A DNA stretch of 64,000 nt from Burkholderia cenocepacia (lineage in GTDB: Bacteria > Pseudomonadota > Gammaproteobacteria > Burkholderiales > Burkholderiaceae). Of this stretch, positions 34,736 through 44,171 are shown piece after piece. Under the pieces are notes generated by a model, which did no database searches, had not been told where the DNA came from, and saw only the letters and a program-made list of their open reading frames with translations. A program made the translations under genes and the position numbers. Positions within the stretch are counted from its first letter, which is position 1. Each line of letters begins with the position of its first letter. The stretch covers positions 1 to 64,000 of the forward strand of contig NZ_CP060039.1 of assembly GCF_014211915.1 (NCBI RefSeq), given 5' to 3'.

Positions 34736-37096
34736 TTACTCGTAGTTGCTGAAGCGGGACATCGGCGGCGGCGGCGGCGGCAACGGCGTGTAGCCCGGCA
34801 CCCCGGCGCGGAATGCCGACACGAGGCCGTTGTCGACGGTCGACAAGCCCTTGAGCGTCAGCTGCATCATGAATCGCGTCGACGAGTTCTGCTGTCCCGA
34901 CGAATTGATGCCGTTCGCGGCCCGCTGCACCCCGACCCCGAGCGCCCAGCAATCCGCGTCGTATTGTAAGCCGACCAGACCGTCGACCACGCGATCTCCG
35001 GCGAGGTCGTAGTTGAAACGGCCGATCGCATACAGGCGGCGCGTGAGCGGCCATTGCGCGGACACCAGGAACTGGTTGATCGGCTGGTTGTCGAGCGTGG
35101 TGTTCGCACGCGTATAGCGGTAGCCGACGTTGATCACGCGGCGCTCGCCCGGGCTGTAGCCGAAACCGACGCTCGACTTCACGAGCTGGTTGTTGTTCTG
35201 GTTGTACTGGAATGCCGTTTCCGACATGAAGCCCGAGCCGAGCTTCAGCGCGGCGCCGACGATCAGGTCGGAGTGGCGCGCCAGCACGGCGGCCTGCCCG
35301 GGGTTCAGCGTGACGCGCTGATCGGCGAAGTAGTACTGCTGCGCGATCACGAAGCGCGCGCGCTCGTCGCCGGTGCGCGGATCGATGAAGCGCGACGTCA
35401 GGCCGGCCGTGATCCGGTTCGCATCGGCGATCCGGTCGTTACCGACGAACGTGTTCGGCTGGTAGATCTCCGCGAGGCCGAAGTCCGATTCCGCGGTGTC
35501 GAACAGCGGCGCGTTCGACTGGTCGCGATACGGCGTGTACACGTAGTACAGGCGCGGCTCGAGGGTCTGGATGAAGTCCTGGCCGAACAGGCGCACCGAG
35601 CGATCGAAGATCAGGCCCGTGTCGAAGGTCACGGTCGGGATCGACTCGGTGAAGCGCTTCGGGCTGTTCGGCGTGGTCGACGACAGGTAGTTCAGGTCGT
35701 ACGACGCGAAGTGGTACTGGACCTTCGGCACGACGAAGTAGCCGGGGCCGTACACGCCGTACGAGATGTACGGGTTGAAGACGATCCGGTCGCCTTCGGT
35801 CGCATCGGCGGTCGTGATGCGGAACCGCGAATAGTCGGCTTCCGCGCCGAAGTCGAACCCGCCGACGTTGTACTTCGTGTACTTCACGTTCAACTGCGGC
35901 TCGCGGCTGTACGGCGCGATCGACGGCGGCAGCGTCTGCCAGTGCTGGTAGCGCGCGAGCACCGACCACGGCCCGTTGTTGTACGTGAGGCCCGCTTCCT
36001 GCTGGTACAGCGTCTGCGTCCCGTTGATGAACTGGTTCGCCGACCCGAGGTCTTCGGGATACGTGTTGTCCGAGACCTTGTTGTAATAGACGTAGCCGCC
36101 GAAGCCGCCGCCGAAGTTCTGCTGGTGCTGCCAGTAGATCGCGTAGCGGTTGCGGTGCGCGAGCCGGTCATCCGGCAGGTAATTGGCCGTAAACGTGCCC
36201 GAATACGACGGCGACAGATAGCGGAACGTCGCTTCGGTCATCACGCCGCGCCGCGAGATGATGCGCGGCGTGAGCGTCAGGTCGCGGTTCGGCGCGATGT
36301 TGAAGTAGTACGGCAGCGACAGCTCGAAGCCGTTGCTCGAGTTCATCGAGAACGTCGGCGGCAGCAGGCCGCTGCGCCGCTCGCCCGACAGCGGGAACGT
36401 CATCCACGGGCTCGCGAAGATCGGCACGCCCTGGAAGAACAGCACGCCGTTGCGCGCGGTGCCTTCGTCGGCGCCCGTATCGAAATCGAAGCGACTGCCC
36501 TTGATGTACCACGCGGGGTTCGTCGAGCACTGGCACGCCGTGTACGTGCCGTTGACGAACACCGAGCGCTCGTTGTCGACCATGTCGACACGCTCCGCGC
36601 TGCCTGACCCGCCCGTCACGTTGAAGTGATACTTCGGTGCGGTCATGAAGCCCTGGTTCGCCTCGATCTTCAGGTGCGCCTCGGGCCCGGCGAACGACGT
36701 GCCGCCATTGATCACCTTGACCTGGCCGTACGCATCGGCCATGTCGGTATCCTGATCGTAGTGGATCGCGTCGGCCTTCACGACGGCGTCGCCGCGCCGC
36801 AGCTCGGCCGAACCCTTCGCGGCGAGATCCTGCTCGGCGGTGCCGCTCGTATGGTCGGCGATCACGAAGGCGGCCGGCTTCGCGCCGTCCTTCAGCGGAT
36901 GATCCTCGAGCTGGGGCGCGAGACGCAGATCCCACGGCGAGTCGAGCGGCTGCGGCTGCGCAGCCGCGCCCGACAGCTGCGCATACGACACGGCCGGCAC
37001 GAGGCCGGGCACGGCCAGGAGCGCGAGCGCGAGCCGCCGTTTGCGCGGCGCCCCGTCACCGGGGAAAACATTCGGGAATAGCGGTTTGGGCGGCAT
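34736..37096 (-). CDS. lptD: LPS-assembly protein LptD
   Basis: Outer-membrane beta-barrel that, with LptE, inserts lipopolysaccharide into the outer leaflet. It has 786 residues. An N-terminal signal sequence is followed by the OstA/LptA-like jelly-roll domain (about 85-200) and then a long barrel region with alternating aromatic strands. Cysteines in the CQCSTNPAW segment and one near the C-terminus (DADCWALG) could form the disulfides needed for function. A Pro-rich stretch (TPLPPPPPP) closes the protein. It is the first gene of the operon with surA, pdxA and rsmA. Confidence 0.96.
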   Translation of the reverse strand: MPPKPLFPNVFPGDGAPRKRRLALALLAVPGLVPAVSYAQLSGAAAQPQPLDSPWDLRLAPQLEDHPLKDGAKPAAFVIADHTSGTAEQDLAAKGSAELRRGDAVVKADAIHYDQDTDMADAYGQVKVINGGTSFAGPEAHLKIEANQGFMTAPKYHFNVTGGSGSAERVDMVDNERSVFVNGTYTACQCSTNPAWYIKGSRFDFDTGADEGTARNGVLFFQGVPIFASPWMTFPLSGERRSGLLPPTFSMNSSNGFELSLPYYFNIAPNRDLTLTPRIISRRGVMTEATFRYLSPSYSGTFTANYLPDDRLAHRNRYAIYWQHQQNFGGGFGGYVYYNKVSDNTYPEDLGSANQFINGTQTLYQQEAGLTYNNGPWSVLARYQHWQTLPPSIAPYSREPQLNVKYTKYNVGGFDFGAEADYSRFRITTADATEGDRIVFNPYISYGVYGPGYFVVPKVQYHFASYDLNYLSSTTPNSPKRFTESIPTVTFDTGLIFDRSVRLFGQDFIQTLEPRLYYVYTPYRDQSNAPLFDTAESDFGLAEIYQPNTFVGNDRIADANRITAGLTSRFIDPRTGDERARFVIAQQYYFADQRVTLNPGQAAVLARHSDLIVGAALKLGSGFMSETAFQYNQNNNQLVKSSVGFGYSPGERRVINVGYRYTRANTTLDNQPINQFLVSAQWPLTRRLYAIGRFNYDLAGDRVVDGLVGLQYDADCWALGVGVQRAANGINSSGQQNSSTRFMMQLTLKGLSTVDNGLVSAFRAGVPGYTPLPPPPPPMSRFSNYE

Positions 37097-37280
37097 CTAT
37101 CGTTTGGCGAATCGCCCCTTGTCAACCGCGCCAGCACGGCACCTCGCGCGCGGCGGCCGCGCCGTCGAGCCGCGACTGCGGCTCTTCGCAAACCGGGGAG
37201 GCGATCGGGCGGACGGCGCGACAGGCGGCGGGCCTGCACGGCGGAAGCTGACGCGGGGCGCGTCAAAAAAGTCGTGGGGT

Positions 37281-37286
37281 ATTATA
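37281..37286. promoter_or_regulatory. candidate -10 elements in the lptD/amgK divergent gap
   Basis: GGTATTATATGG reads as TATTAT rightward (37280-37285, about 33 bases before amgK). It reads as an exact TATAAT leftward (37281-37286). It could serve either divergent unit; neither -35 is convincing. The rest of the 221-base gap shows only a TTGACA-like box near lptD. Confidence 0.45.
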
Positions 37287-37317
37287 TGGCAAGACGTTCC
37301 CCCCTCCGCCGAGTTTC

Positions 37318-38367
37318 ATGACGCCCCCATCCGCCGCATCCCAGCCCGACGCCCGCCTCGACGCGCTCACCGCGTGGCTGCACCCGCTCGCCGAGCGCTA
37401 CGCCCTCGACCTGTCGACCCTCGCGCCCGCCTCGTCGGACGCCAGTTTCCGCCGCTATTTCCGCGTCGCGTCGGCTACGAGCGCCGGCGGCACGCTGATC
37501 GCGGTCGATGCGCCGCCGCCCGAGAAGTGCCGCGAGTTCGTCCAGGTCGCGCAGTTGCTCGCCGCGGCCGGCGACCACGTGCCGGACGTGCTGGCCCACG
37601 ATTTCGACGCGGGCTTCATGCTGGTGACCGACCTCGGCCGCACGTCGTACATCTCGGTGCTCGATCCGGCCGACCCGGCCGCCGCACGCCCGCTGATGCG
37701 CGCCGCGCTCGATGCGCTGATCCGCTTCCAGCTCACGTCGAAGCCCGACGTGCTGCCGCCGTTCGACGAAGCGTTCCTGCGCCGCGAAATGGAGCTGCTG
37801 CCCGAATGGTTCGTCGGCCGCCACCTCGGCAAGCCGGTCACCGACGCGATGCGCGGCACGCTCGACCGCACCTTCGCGCTGCTGGTCGCGAGCGCGCACG
37901 CGCAGCCGCAGGGCTTCATGCTGCGCGACTTCATGCCGCGCAACCTGATGGTCTGCGAGCCGAACCCGGGCATGCTCGACTTCCAGGACGCCGTGTACGG
38001 ACCGCTGACGTATGACGTCGTGTCGCTGCTGCGCGACGCGTTCATCAGCTGGGACGAGGAGTTCGAGCTCGACTGCTTCGCGTATTACTGGGAAAAGGCG
38101 AAAAAGGCCGGCCTGCCGGTCGATCCGGATTTCGGCGAGTTCTACCGCCAGCTCGAATGGATGGGGCTGCAGCGCCATATCAAGATCCTTGGCCTGTTCG
38201 CGCGCATCAACTATCGCGACGGCAAGCCGCATTACCTGAACGACCTGCCGCGCTTCCTGACCTATGCGCGCAAGGTCGCGCTGCGCTATCGCCCGCTCGT
38301 GCCGTTCGCGAAGCTGCTCGACGAGCTCGAGGGCAACGCGCCGGCCGACGTCGGCTATACGTTCTGA
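37318..38367 (+). CDS. amgK: N-acetylmuramate/N-acetylglucosamine kinase AmgK
   Basis: Aminoglycoside-phosphotransferase-fold kinase of 349 residues that phosphorylates the anomeric carbon of recycled MurNAc in the bypass to UDP-MurNAc. Landmarks are the N-terminal ASSDASFRRYFRV, LVTDLGRTSYI, the catalytic loop at 202-209 and the metal-binding DFQDA (221-225). In the catalytic loop the usual H-x-D reads L-R-D (LRDFMPRN), keeping the Asp and Asn. The next gene is murU, its pathway partner, 25 bases downstream. Confidence 0.9.
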   Translation: MTPPSAASQPDARLDALTAWLHPLAERYALDLSTLAPASSDASFRRYFRVASATSAGGTLIAVDAPPPEKCREFVQVAQLLAAAGDHVPDVLAHDFDAGFMLVTDLGRTSYISVLDPADPAAARPLMRAALDALIRFQLTSKPDVLPPFDEAFLRREMELLPEWFVGRHLGKPVTDAMRGTLDRTFALLVASAHAQPQGFMLRDFMPRNLMVCEPNPGMLDFQDAVYGPLTYDVVSLLRDAFISWDEEFELDCFAYYWEKAKKAGLPVDPDFGEFYRQLEWMGLQRHIKILGLFARINYRDGKPHYLNDLPRFLTYARKVALRYRPLVPFAKLLDELEGNAPADVGYTF

Positions 38368-38392
38368 CCGTCCTCACGCCACCCAGTCGAAC

Positions 38393-39115
38393 ATGAGCAC
38401 TACCCTGACCACGGCGATGATCTTCGCCGCCGGACGCGGCGAGCGGATGCGCCCGCTGACCGACACCCGCCCGAAACCGCTGCTCGAAGTCGGCGGCAAG
38501 CCGCTGATCGTGTGGCAGATCGAGGCGCTCGCGCGGGCGGGCATCGAGACGATCGTGATCAACCACGCGTGGCTCGGCGAGCAGATCGAGGCGGCGCTCG
38601 GCGACGGTTCGCGCTGGGGCGTGCGGCTCGCGTATTCGGCCGAAGGCGACGCGCTGGAGACCGCGGGCGGCATCGCGCAGGCGCTGCCGCTCATCGAGCG
38701 CGACGGGCAGCCGGCCGTGTTCGCGGCCGTCAGCGGCGACGTGTACTGCGCGTTCGACTACCGGACGCTCGCCCCGCGCGCCGCCCGGATGGCCGCGCTC
38801 GACACGCCGGCGATGCACCTGGTGATGGTGCCGAACCCGCCGTTCCACCCGGCCGGCGACTTCGCGCTCGGCGACGACGGCTGTCTGGCGCTCGACGGCG
38901 CCGCGCGCTTCACGTTCGGCAACATCGGCCTGTACGACACGCGGATGTTCCGCGATCTCGAGCCCGGCACGCGGCGCGCGCTGACACCGTACTATCGCGC
39001 GGCGATCGAAGCCGGCCACGCAAGCGGCGAACTGTACGAAGGCATCTGGGAGAACGTCGGCACGCCCGCACAGCTCGGCGAACTCGACGCGCGGCTGCGC
39101 GCCGCGGCAAGCTGA
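38393..39115 (+). CDS. murU: N-acetylmuramate alpha-1-phosphate uridylyltransferase MurU
   Basis: Nucleotidyltransferase of 240 residues making UDP-MurNAc from MurNAc 1-phosphate, so peptidoglycan recycling bypasses de novo synthesis. The NTP-binding signature is MIFAAGRGERMRPLTDTRPKPL with the conserved Lys of the PLLEVGGKPLI segment. The Asp of VSGDVYCAF and the C-terminal WENVGTPAQL complete the pattern. ATG 38393 was chosen. It forms an operon with amgK. Confidence 0.93.
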   Translation: MSTTLTTAMIFAAGRGERMRPLTDTRPKPLLEVGGKPLIVWQIEALARAGIETIVINHAWLGEQIEAALGDGSRWGVRLAYSAEGDALETAGGIAQALPLIERDGQPAVFAAVSGDVYCAFDYRTLAPRAARMAALDTPAMHLVMVPNPPFHPAGDFALGDDGCLALDGAARFTFGNIGLYDTRMFRDLEPGTRRALTPYYRAAIEAGHASGELYEGIWENVGTPAQLGELDARLRAAAS

Positions 39116-39330
39116 TCGTTTCGCGACTGACTGCCGGTTCCCCGGCGTGGCGGCCGATGGACTCACAGGCTGATGACGGTGCCTGGTCAACCGGCCGCGA
39201 ACCGATCCGGGATCGAATGCCGGGAACGCCCCGCCGGCTCACCCGGCCGTGACGGCGTCACGCTGCACGCCGCCGGACAGCCGACCCACCATCCGCTCCA
39301 GCCACCCGCCGTGTCGCGCGGCACCCACGC

Positions 39331-41202
39331 TCAAGCAGCCTCGGCCTCTTCCCCACCCGCCGCCGCGCGCTGCCGTTGCAGCGCCCACATCTGCGCATAC
39401 AGCCCGTCGGCGCGCACGAGTTCGTCGTGCGTGCCGCGCTCGACGATCCGCCCGTGGTCCATCACGAGGATCTGCTGCGCGTGCACGACCGTCGACAGCC
39501 GGTGCGCGATCAGGAGCGTCGTGCGATGCCGCGCGATCTGGTCGAGTTCGTGCTGGATCGCACGCTCCGAGCGCGAATCGAGCGCCGACGTCGCTTCGTC
39601 GAACAGCAGCACCGGCGGGTCCTTCAGCAGCGTGCGCGCGATCGCGACGCGCTGCTTCTCGCCGCCCGACAGCTTCAGCCCGCGCTCGCCCACCGGCGTG
39701 TCATAGCCCTTCGGCAAAGTTTCGATGAAATCGTGGATGTGTGCGGCGCGCGCGGCCGCGACCACCTCGTCGCGGGTCGCCGTCGGCCGGCCGTACGCGA
39801 TGTTGTAGTAGATCGAGTCGTTGAACAGCACGGTGTCCTGCGGCACGATCCCGATCGATGCGCGCAGCGACTCCTGCGTGACGTCGCGGATGTCCTGACC
39901 GTCGATCCGGATCGCACCGCCCGTCTCGCGGTCGAGATCGTAGAAGCGGAACAGCAGCCGCGACAGCGTCGATTTCCCCGAACCGCTGTGGCCGACCACC
40001 GCGGTCGTCGTGCCGGCCTCGATCGTAAACGTCACGTCGTGCAGGATCTGCCGCGACGGCTCGTACGCGAAGTTCACGTGCTCGAAGCGCACCTGCGCGC
40101 CGGCCACCGCGAGCGGCCGCGCATCGGGCCGGTCGGCCACTTCCTTCGGCGCGGACAGCAGCCCGAACATCCGGTCCATGTCGGTCAGGCTCTGCTTCAG
40201 CTCGCGATAGACGACGCCGAGGAAGTTCAGCGGAATGTACAGCTGCAGCATGAACGTGTTGATCAGCACGAGATCGCCGAGCGTCAGCTTGCCCGCGAGC
40301 ACGCCCTGCGTCGCCCGCCACAGGATGAACACGAGGCCCGTGCCGATGATCGCCTGCTGGCCGAAGTTCAGCACCGACAGCGAGTTCTGCGAGCGGATCG
40401 CGGCCTTCCGGTAGCGCTTCAGGTTCTCGTCGTAGCGCTGCGCCTCCCACTCCTCGTTGCCGAAGTACTTCACCGTCTCGTAGTTGATCAGCGAATCGAT
40501 GGCCCGCGAGTTCGCGCGCGAATCGAGCTCGTTCATCGTGCGGCGGAAGTGCGTGCGCCAGTTGGTGACCTTCACGGTGAACACGATGTACGTGACCAGC
40601 GCGGCGAACGTCACGTACGCGTAGTAGGCCTCGTACTTGACCACGAAGAAGCCGAGCACGAGCCCGACCTCGACGAGCGTCGGCAGGATGCTGTACAGCG
40701 AATACGAAATCAGTTGCTGGATGCCGCGCGTGCCGCGCTCGATGTCGCGCGACATGCCGCCCGTCTGGCGTTCGAGATGAAACCGCAGCGACAGCCCGTG
40801 CAGATGCCGGAACACCTGCAGCGCGAGCTGGCGCACCGCGCTCTCGGTGACCTTCGAGAACAGGATCTCGCGCAGCTCGGTAAAGAGCGACGTCGACAGC
40901 CGCACGAGCGCATACGCGACCACCAGCAGCCCGACGCCGCCCGCGAGCACGATGCCGGCCGACTGTTCGGCACGGCCGAGCGCGGTGAGCTGCTGAACGT
41001 AGGACAGATGGTCGACGATGCGCTTCATCACGACCGGCACGCCGAGGTTCGCGACCTTCGCACCGATCAGGCAGCCGAGCGCGAGCGCGACGCGCCATTT
41101 GTAGGTGGTCAGGTACGGCAGCAGCGACCGGATGGTCTGCCAGTCGTTGCGAGGCCCGGTCGAAGCCGGCGCGGGCTCGCCGGAAGCAGGAAATCGGCGC
41201 AT
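39331..41202 (-). CDS. Atm1/HMT1-type ABC exporter (fused permease-ATPase)
   Basis: Inner-membrane half-transporter of 623 residues from ATG 41202. Six transmembrane helices occupy roughly residues 35-325, followed by an ATPase domain. The ATPase contains Walker A GHSGSGKST, signature LSGGEKQR, Walker B VLLFDEATSALD and an H-loop (IAHRLSTV). The conserved SRAIDSLINYETVKYFGNE stretch marks the Atm1/ABCB7 branch, which exports glutathione-bound metals or persulfides. A longer in-frame extension to 41352 lacks family sequence. A 215-base gap to murU (39116-39330) holds nothing clear. Confidence 0.92.
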   Translation of the reverse strand: MRRFPASGEPAPASTGPRNDWQTIRSLLPYLTTYKWRVALALGCLIGAKVANLGVPVVMKRIVDHLSYVQQLTALGRAEQSAGIVLAGGVGLLVVAYALVRLSTSLFTELREILFSKVTESAVRQLALQVFRHLHGLSLRFHLERQTGGMSRDIERGTRGIQQLISYSLYSILPTLVEVGLVLGFFVVKYEAYYAYVTFAALVTYIVFTVKVTNWRTHFRRTMNELDSRANSRAIDSLINYETVKYFGNEEWEAQRYDENLKRYRKAAIRSQNSLSVLNFGQQAIIGTGLVFILWRATQGVLAGKLTLGDLVLINTFMLQLYIPLNFLGVVYRELKQSLTDMDRMFGLLSAPKEVADRPDARPLAVAGAQVRFEHVNFAYEPSRQILHDVTFTIEAGTTTAVVGHSGSGKSTLSRLLFRFYDLDRETGGAIRIDGQDIRDVTQESLRASIGIVPQDTVLFNDSIYYNIAYGRPTATRDEVVAAARAAHIHDFIETLPKGYDTPVGERGLKLSGGEKQRVAIARTLLKDPPVLLFDEATSALDSRSERAIQHELDQIARHRTTLLIAHRLSTVVHAQQILVMDHGRIVERGTHDELVRADGLYAQMWALQRQRAAAGGEEAEAA

Positions 41203-41377
41203 GGGGAAGGGTTCCGCGGCGGGGCTCCAACCGTGTCTCGACGGCCGGCTCGCGCGCTTTCTCGTACAATTTGTGAACGTTGTATTGTCGCAGAAGCCGC
41301 TTCGCGCCGCTGCCGGCGCCCTCGCCGGCCAAGCCTGCGCGCGGCGGCTCATTTATTACAGGATGAAAGCCCCCGCC

Positions 41378-41773
41378 ATGACCGATTCGACCCTCGAACT
41401 CCCGCAGAAGCAACCCGCGCTGCGCGTCGTCCCGCAACCGCACGACGCGAACGTCCACGGCGACGTGTTCGGCGGCTGGATCATGTCGCAGGTCGACATC
41501 GCCGGCTCGATCCCCGCGAGCCAGCGCGCGAACGGCCGCGTCGCGACGGTCGCGGTCAACTCGTTCGTGTTCAAGCAGCCGGTATTCGTCGGCGATCTGC
41601 TGAGCTTCTACGCCACCATCATGCGCACCGGCAACACGTCGATCACCGTCGACGTCGAGGTGTACGCACAGCGCATGCGCCTGATGGGCGAAGTCGTGAA
41701 AGTCACCGAAGCGACGCTCACCTACGTCGCGACCGGCCCGGACCGCAAGCCGCGCCAACTGCCGCCGCTCTGA
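41378..41773 (+). CDS. acyl-CoA thioesterase, YciA-like hotdog protein
   Basis: Single hotdog-domain thioesterase of 131 residues that hydrolyses acyl-CoA esters in the cytosol. The active-site helix region HGDVFGGWIMSQVDIAGSI matches the YciA family, and the C-terminal ATLTYVATGPDRKPRQLPPL is also typical. ATG 41378 gives MTDSTLELPQ. An in-frame ATG at 41363 is possible, but its AGG lies too close to serve it well. Confidence 0.93.
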   Translation: MTDSTLELPQKQPALRVVPQPHDANVHGDVFGGWIMSQVDIAGSIPASQRANGRVATVAVNSFVFKQPVFVGDLLSFYATIMRTGNTSITVDVEVYAQRMRLMGEVVKVTEATLTYVATGPDRKPRQLPPL

Positions 41774-41782
41774 CGCGCACGC

Positions 41783-41800
41783 GCCGCGCCGCAGCGCGGC
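41783..41800. terminator. hairpin between convergent thioesterase and nitrate-reductase-associated genes
   Basis: A 7-bp stem (41783-41789 with 41794-41800) closes a tetraloop and lies between two stops facing each other. There is no T-run. Confidence 0.4.
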
Positions 41801-41809
41801 ATGCGGCCG

Positions 41810-42292
41810 TCAGTGCGTGGCGGCCAGCCCGAACTCCCGCATCGCGGGCACGAAATCGTGATTCAGCGTCGGCTTGCGCGACAGCTTGACCAGCACGTAG
41901 CGCTGGAATGGCGCAAGCCGCTGCCACTGCGCGAGCGCCGGCGCCGGCAGCCCGGCCAGCGCGCTTTGCTGCACGAGCGACGCCGGCACCGTGTCGACGG
42001 CGCGCCAGGCCGGTTGCTCGTCGGGGTGGAACCATGACGGCTCCAGATCGGCGTGCGTGCGCAGCATTTCGAACAGCGCGTGATCGAAATTGGGCTCGAT
42101 CGCGGTGTCGTCGTCGGCCGGAAAGCGCGCGAGCAGCTTGCGGTCCTCGAGCGGCAGCAGTTGCCACTGTTCGAGCGAAATCCGCAGCCCGAAGCGGTCG
42201 AGATTGAAACGCACGATCATCGGGATGTACGTGAAGTTTTCCGACGAATCGTGTTCGAAGTTGAAGAGCAACGGAGCGTCGCTGAGTCCCAT
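41810..42292 (-). CDS. nitrate-reductase-associated protein
   Basis: Uncharacterised small protein of 160 residues. The segments NFTYIPMIVRFNLDRFGLRISLEQW, HALFEMLRTH and FQRYVLVKLSRK resemble the family named nitrate reductase associated protein, which has no defined biochemical role. There are no signal peptide or membrane segments. It starts at ATG 42292 and is divergent from fdhD 120 bases away. That pairing suggests a shared connection to molybdoenzyme maturation (inference). Confidence 0.78.
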   Translation of the reverse strand: MGLSDAPLLFNFEHDSSENFTYIPMIVRFNLDRFGLRISLEQWQLLPLEDRKLLARFPADDDTAIEPNFDHALFEMLRTHADLEPSWFHPDEQPAWRAVDTVPASLVQQSALAGLPAPALAQWQRLAPFQRYVLVKLSRKPTLNHDFVPAMREFGLAATH

Positions 42293-42412
42293 GGTCGTTA
42301 CCTGACGTGGCGGATGCCGGCGCGGCCGGCTTGCCTGGGGTATTTTAGAACCTCTGCGCGCGGGCGGCGGCACGATCGTCGCCGGCCGCGCTTCGAATCA
42401 ACGGGAGTGCTC

Positions 42413-43261
42413 GTGAATCCGACCCAATCAGACGAACTGCGCGACACGTTGCGCGACGAACCGCGCGGCGCGATCGAGCTGCCCGTGAGCCGCACGCGCG
42501 GCGGCGCGGTCGAAACCGCGCACGACTTCGTCGGCCAGGAATGGCCGGTCGCACTCGTCTTCAACGGCATCTCGCACGCGGTGATGATGTGTACGCCATG
42601 CGACCTCGAAGCGTTCGCGGTCGGCTTCGCGATCTCGGAAGGCATCGTCGCGCGCGGCAGCGACATCAAGGACATCGAGGTGATCCTGCACGCCGACGCG
42701 CCGCTGCCGCATGCGGAAGTCCATCTGGAAGTGGTCCAGCAGGCGTTCGCCGCGCTGAAGGACCGGCGCCGCGCGCTCGCGGGGCGCACGGGCTGCGGCG
42801 TCTGCGGCATCGAGAGCATCGACCTGCTCGACCTCGCGCCCGAACGCGTGCCCGATACCGGTTTTCTCGCGCGCCTCGCGCCCGACGCGCTGGCGCGCGC
42901 CGCGCATGCGCTGCCGGCGCATCAGGCGCTCACGAAACTGACCGGCGGCCTGCACGCGGCCGCGTGGTGCGACGCAACAGGCGCGATTCGCGCGGCATTC
43001 GAGGATGTCGGCCGCCACAACGCGCTCGACAAGCTGATCGGCTCGCTCGTGCTGTCGCGCGCCGATACCACCGACGGCTTCGTGTTCCTGTCGAGCCGCG
43101 CGAGCTACGAGCTCGTACGCAAGGCCGCGCGGGTCGGCATCCCGCTGGTCGCGACCATCTCCGCGCCGTCGTCGCTCGCGATCGAGATCGCGAAGGCGGC
43201 CGGCTTGCGGCTCGTCAGCTTCTGCCGCGAAACCGGCCACGTCGATTACGGCACGGCCTGA
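42413..43261 (+). CDS. fdhD: formate dehydrogenase accessory sulfurtransferase FdhD
   Basis: Sulfurtransferase that passes sulfur from IscS to the molybdenum cofactor before its insertion into formate dehydrogenase, 282 residues. The persulfide-carrying motif CGVCG lies at about residue 125-129. The conserved AFEDVGRHNALDKLIG motif follows, as does the C-terminal SAPSSLAIEIAKAAG. Translation probably starts at GTG 42413, with GGGAG five bases upstream; another GTG lies two codons earlier. Confidence 0.94.
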   Translation: MNPTQSDELRDTLRDEPRGAIELPVSRTRGGAVETAHDFVGQEWPVALVFNGISHAVMMCTPCDLEAFAVGFAISEGIVARGSDIKDIEVILHADAPLPHAEVHLEVVQQAFAALKDRRRALAGRTGCGVCGIESIDLLDLAPERVPDTGFLARLAPDALARAAHALPAHQALTKLTGGLHAAAWCDATGAIRAAFEDVGRHNALDKLIGSLVLSRADTTDGFVFLSSRASYELVRKAARVGIPLVATISAPSSLAIEIAKAAGLRLVSFCRETGHVDYGTA

Positions 43262-43312
43262 TCCAGACCGTGCGAGCGCGCCGACGGTCTCCCGCTGGCG
43301 CGCGCCGGTCCG

Positions 43313-44080
43313 TCAGTCGAACTGACGGAAATCCGGCTTGCGCTTCTCGAAGAACGCGGTCATCGCCTCGCGCGCCTCCGGCGCGCGCAGCATCTCGGAG
43401 AAGTGCGCGGCTTCCTCGGCCATCCGCGCGGGCGTCGCCACGCCGCCCGTATCCTTGAGCAGCGCCTTCGTCACCCGCAGCGATGCCGCCGGCAACGCGG
43501 CCAGCTTCGCCGCCTGCTTCGCCGCGAACGCGTCGAGTTCGGCCGCCGGCAGCACGCGGTTGACGATGCCGATCCGGTGCGCTTCCAGCGCGTCGAACGC
43601 CTCGCCCAGCAGCAGCTTCTCGGCGGCGACCTGATGGCCTGCCAGGCGCGGCAGCAGTGCGCTCGACGCAGCTTCCGGGCACAGCCCGAGCTGCACGAAC
43701 GGCAGCGAGAACGTCGCGGTGTCGGCCGCGTAGACCAGATCGCAGTGCAGCAGCATCGTCACGCCGACGCCGACCGCGATGCCCGGCACCGCGGCCACGA
43801 CCGGCTTGCTCGCGCTGCTGATCCGCGCCAGGAACTGGAACACCGACGCGGTGTCGTCCTGCGGCGGTGCCTTCAGGAAATCCTCGAGATCGTTGCCCGC
43901 GCTGAAATTGCCGTCGCTGCCGCGCAGCAGGATCACGCGCGTCGCCTTGTCTTCCTGCGCGTCGGCGAGCGCATCGGCCATCGTCTGGTACATCGCCGCC
44001 GTCAGCGCATTCTTCTTCGCCGGGCGCGCGATCGTGATCGTCATCACGCCGTCGGCGCGTTCCACTTGAATGTCGGCCAC
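43313..44080 (-). CDS. enoyl-CoA hydratase/isomerase family protein
   Basis: Crotonase-fold protein of 255 residues acting on acyl-CoA intermediates. The oxyanion-hole regions are visible as SAGNDLEDF (about 58-66) and GIAVGVGVTMLLHCDLVYAA (about 99-118), followed by LPFVQLGLCPEAASS. The position usually occupied by the second catalytic Glu reads in a PEAASS context, as in PaaG/ECI-like members, so the reaction could be isomerisation or hydration. It is last in the fatty acid block but follows a strong terminator. Confidence 0.88.
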   Translation of the reverse strand: MADIQVERADGVMTITIARPAKKNALTAAMYQTMADALADAQEDKATRVILLRGSDGNFSAGNDLEDFLKAPPQDDTASVFQFLARISSASKPVVAAVPGIAVGVGVTMLLHCDLVYAADTATFSLPFVQLGLCPEAASSALLPRLAGHQVAAEKLLLGEAFDALEAHRIGIVNRVLPAAELDAFAAKQAAKLAALPAASLRVTKALLKDTGGVATPARMAEEAAHFSEMLRAPEAREAMTAFFEKRKPDFRQFD

Positions 44081-44112
44081 AACCGTCTCCTTTGACTGTC
44101 TCTACCGGAATG

Positions 44113-44148
44113 AAAAAACGGTGCGCGAGCTCGTGGCCCGCGCACCGT
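44113..44148 (-). terminator. Rho-independent terminator after the thiolase gene
   Basis: Read leftward, a perfect 10-bp stem (44139-44148 with 44118-44127) is followed at once by six T residues (44113-44118 on the plus strand as A). It separates the thiolase gene from the enoyl-CoA hydratase gene. Confidence 0.88.
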
Positions 44149-44171
44149 CGTCGCTTCTCGTCGTGTCCCGC

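Noticed and set aside
39376..41889. An 837-codon plus-strand frame across the ABC exporter
   Set aside because: It mirrors the Atm1-type exporter on the other strand and shows no motif or signal.
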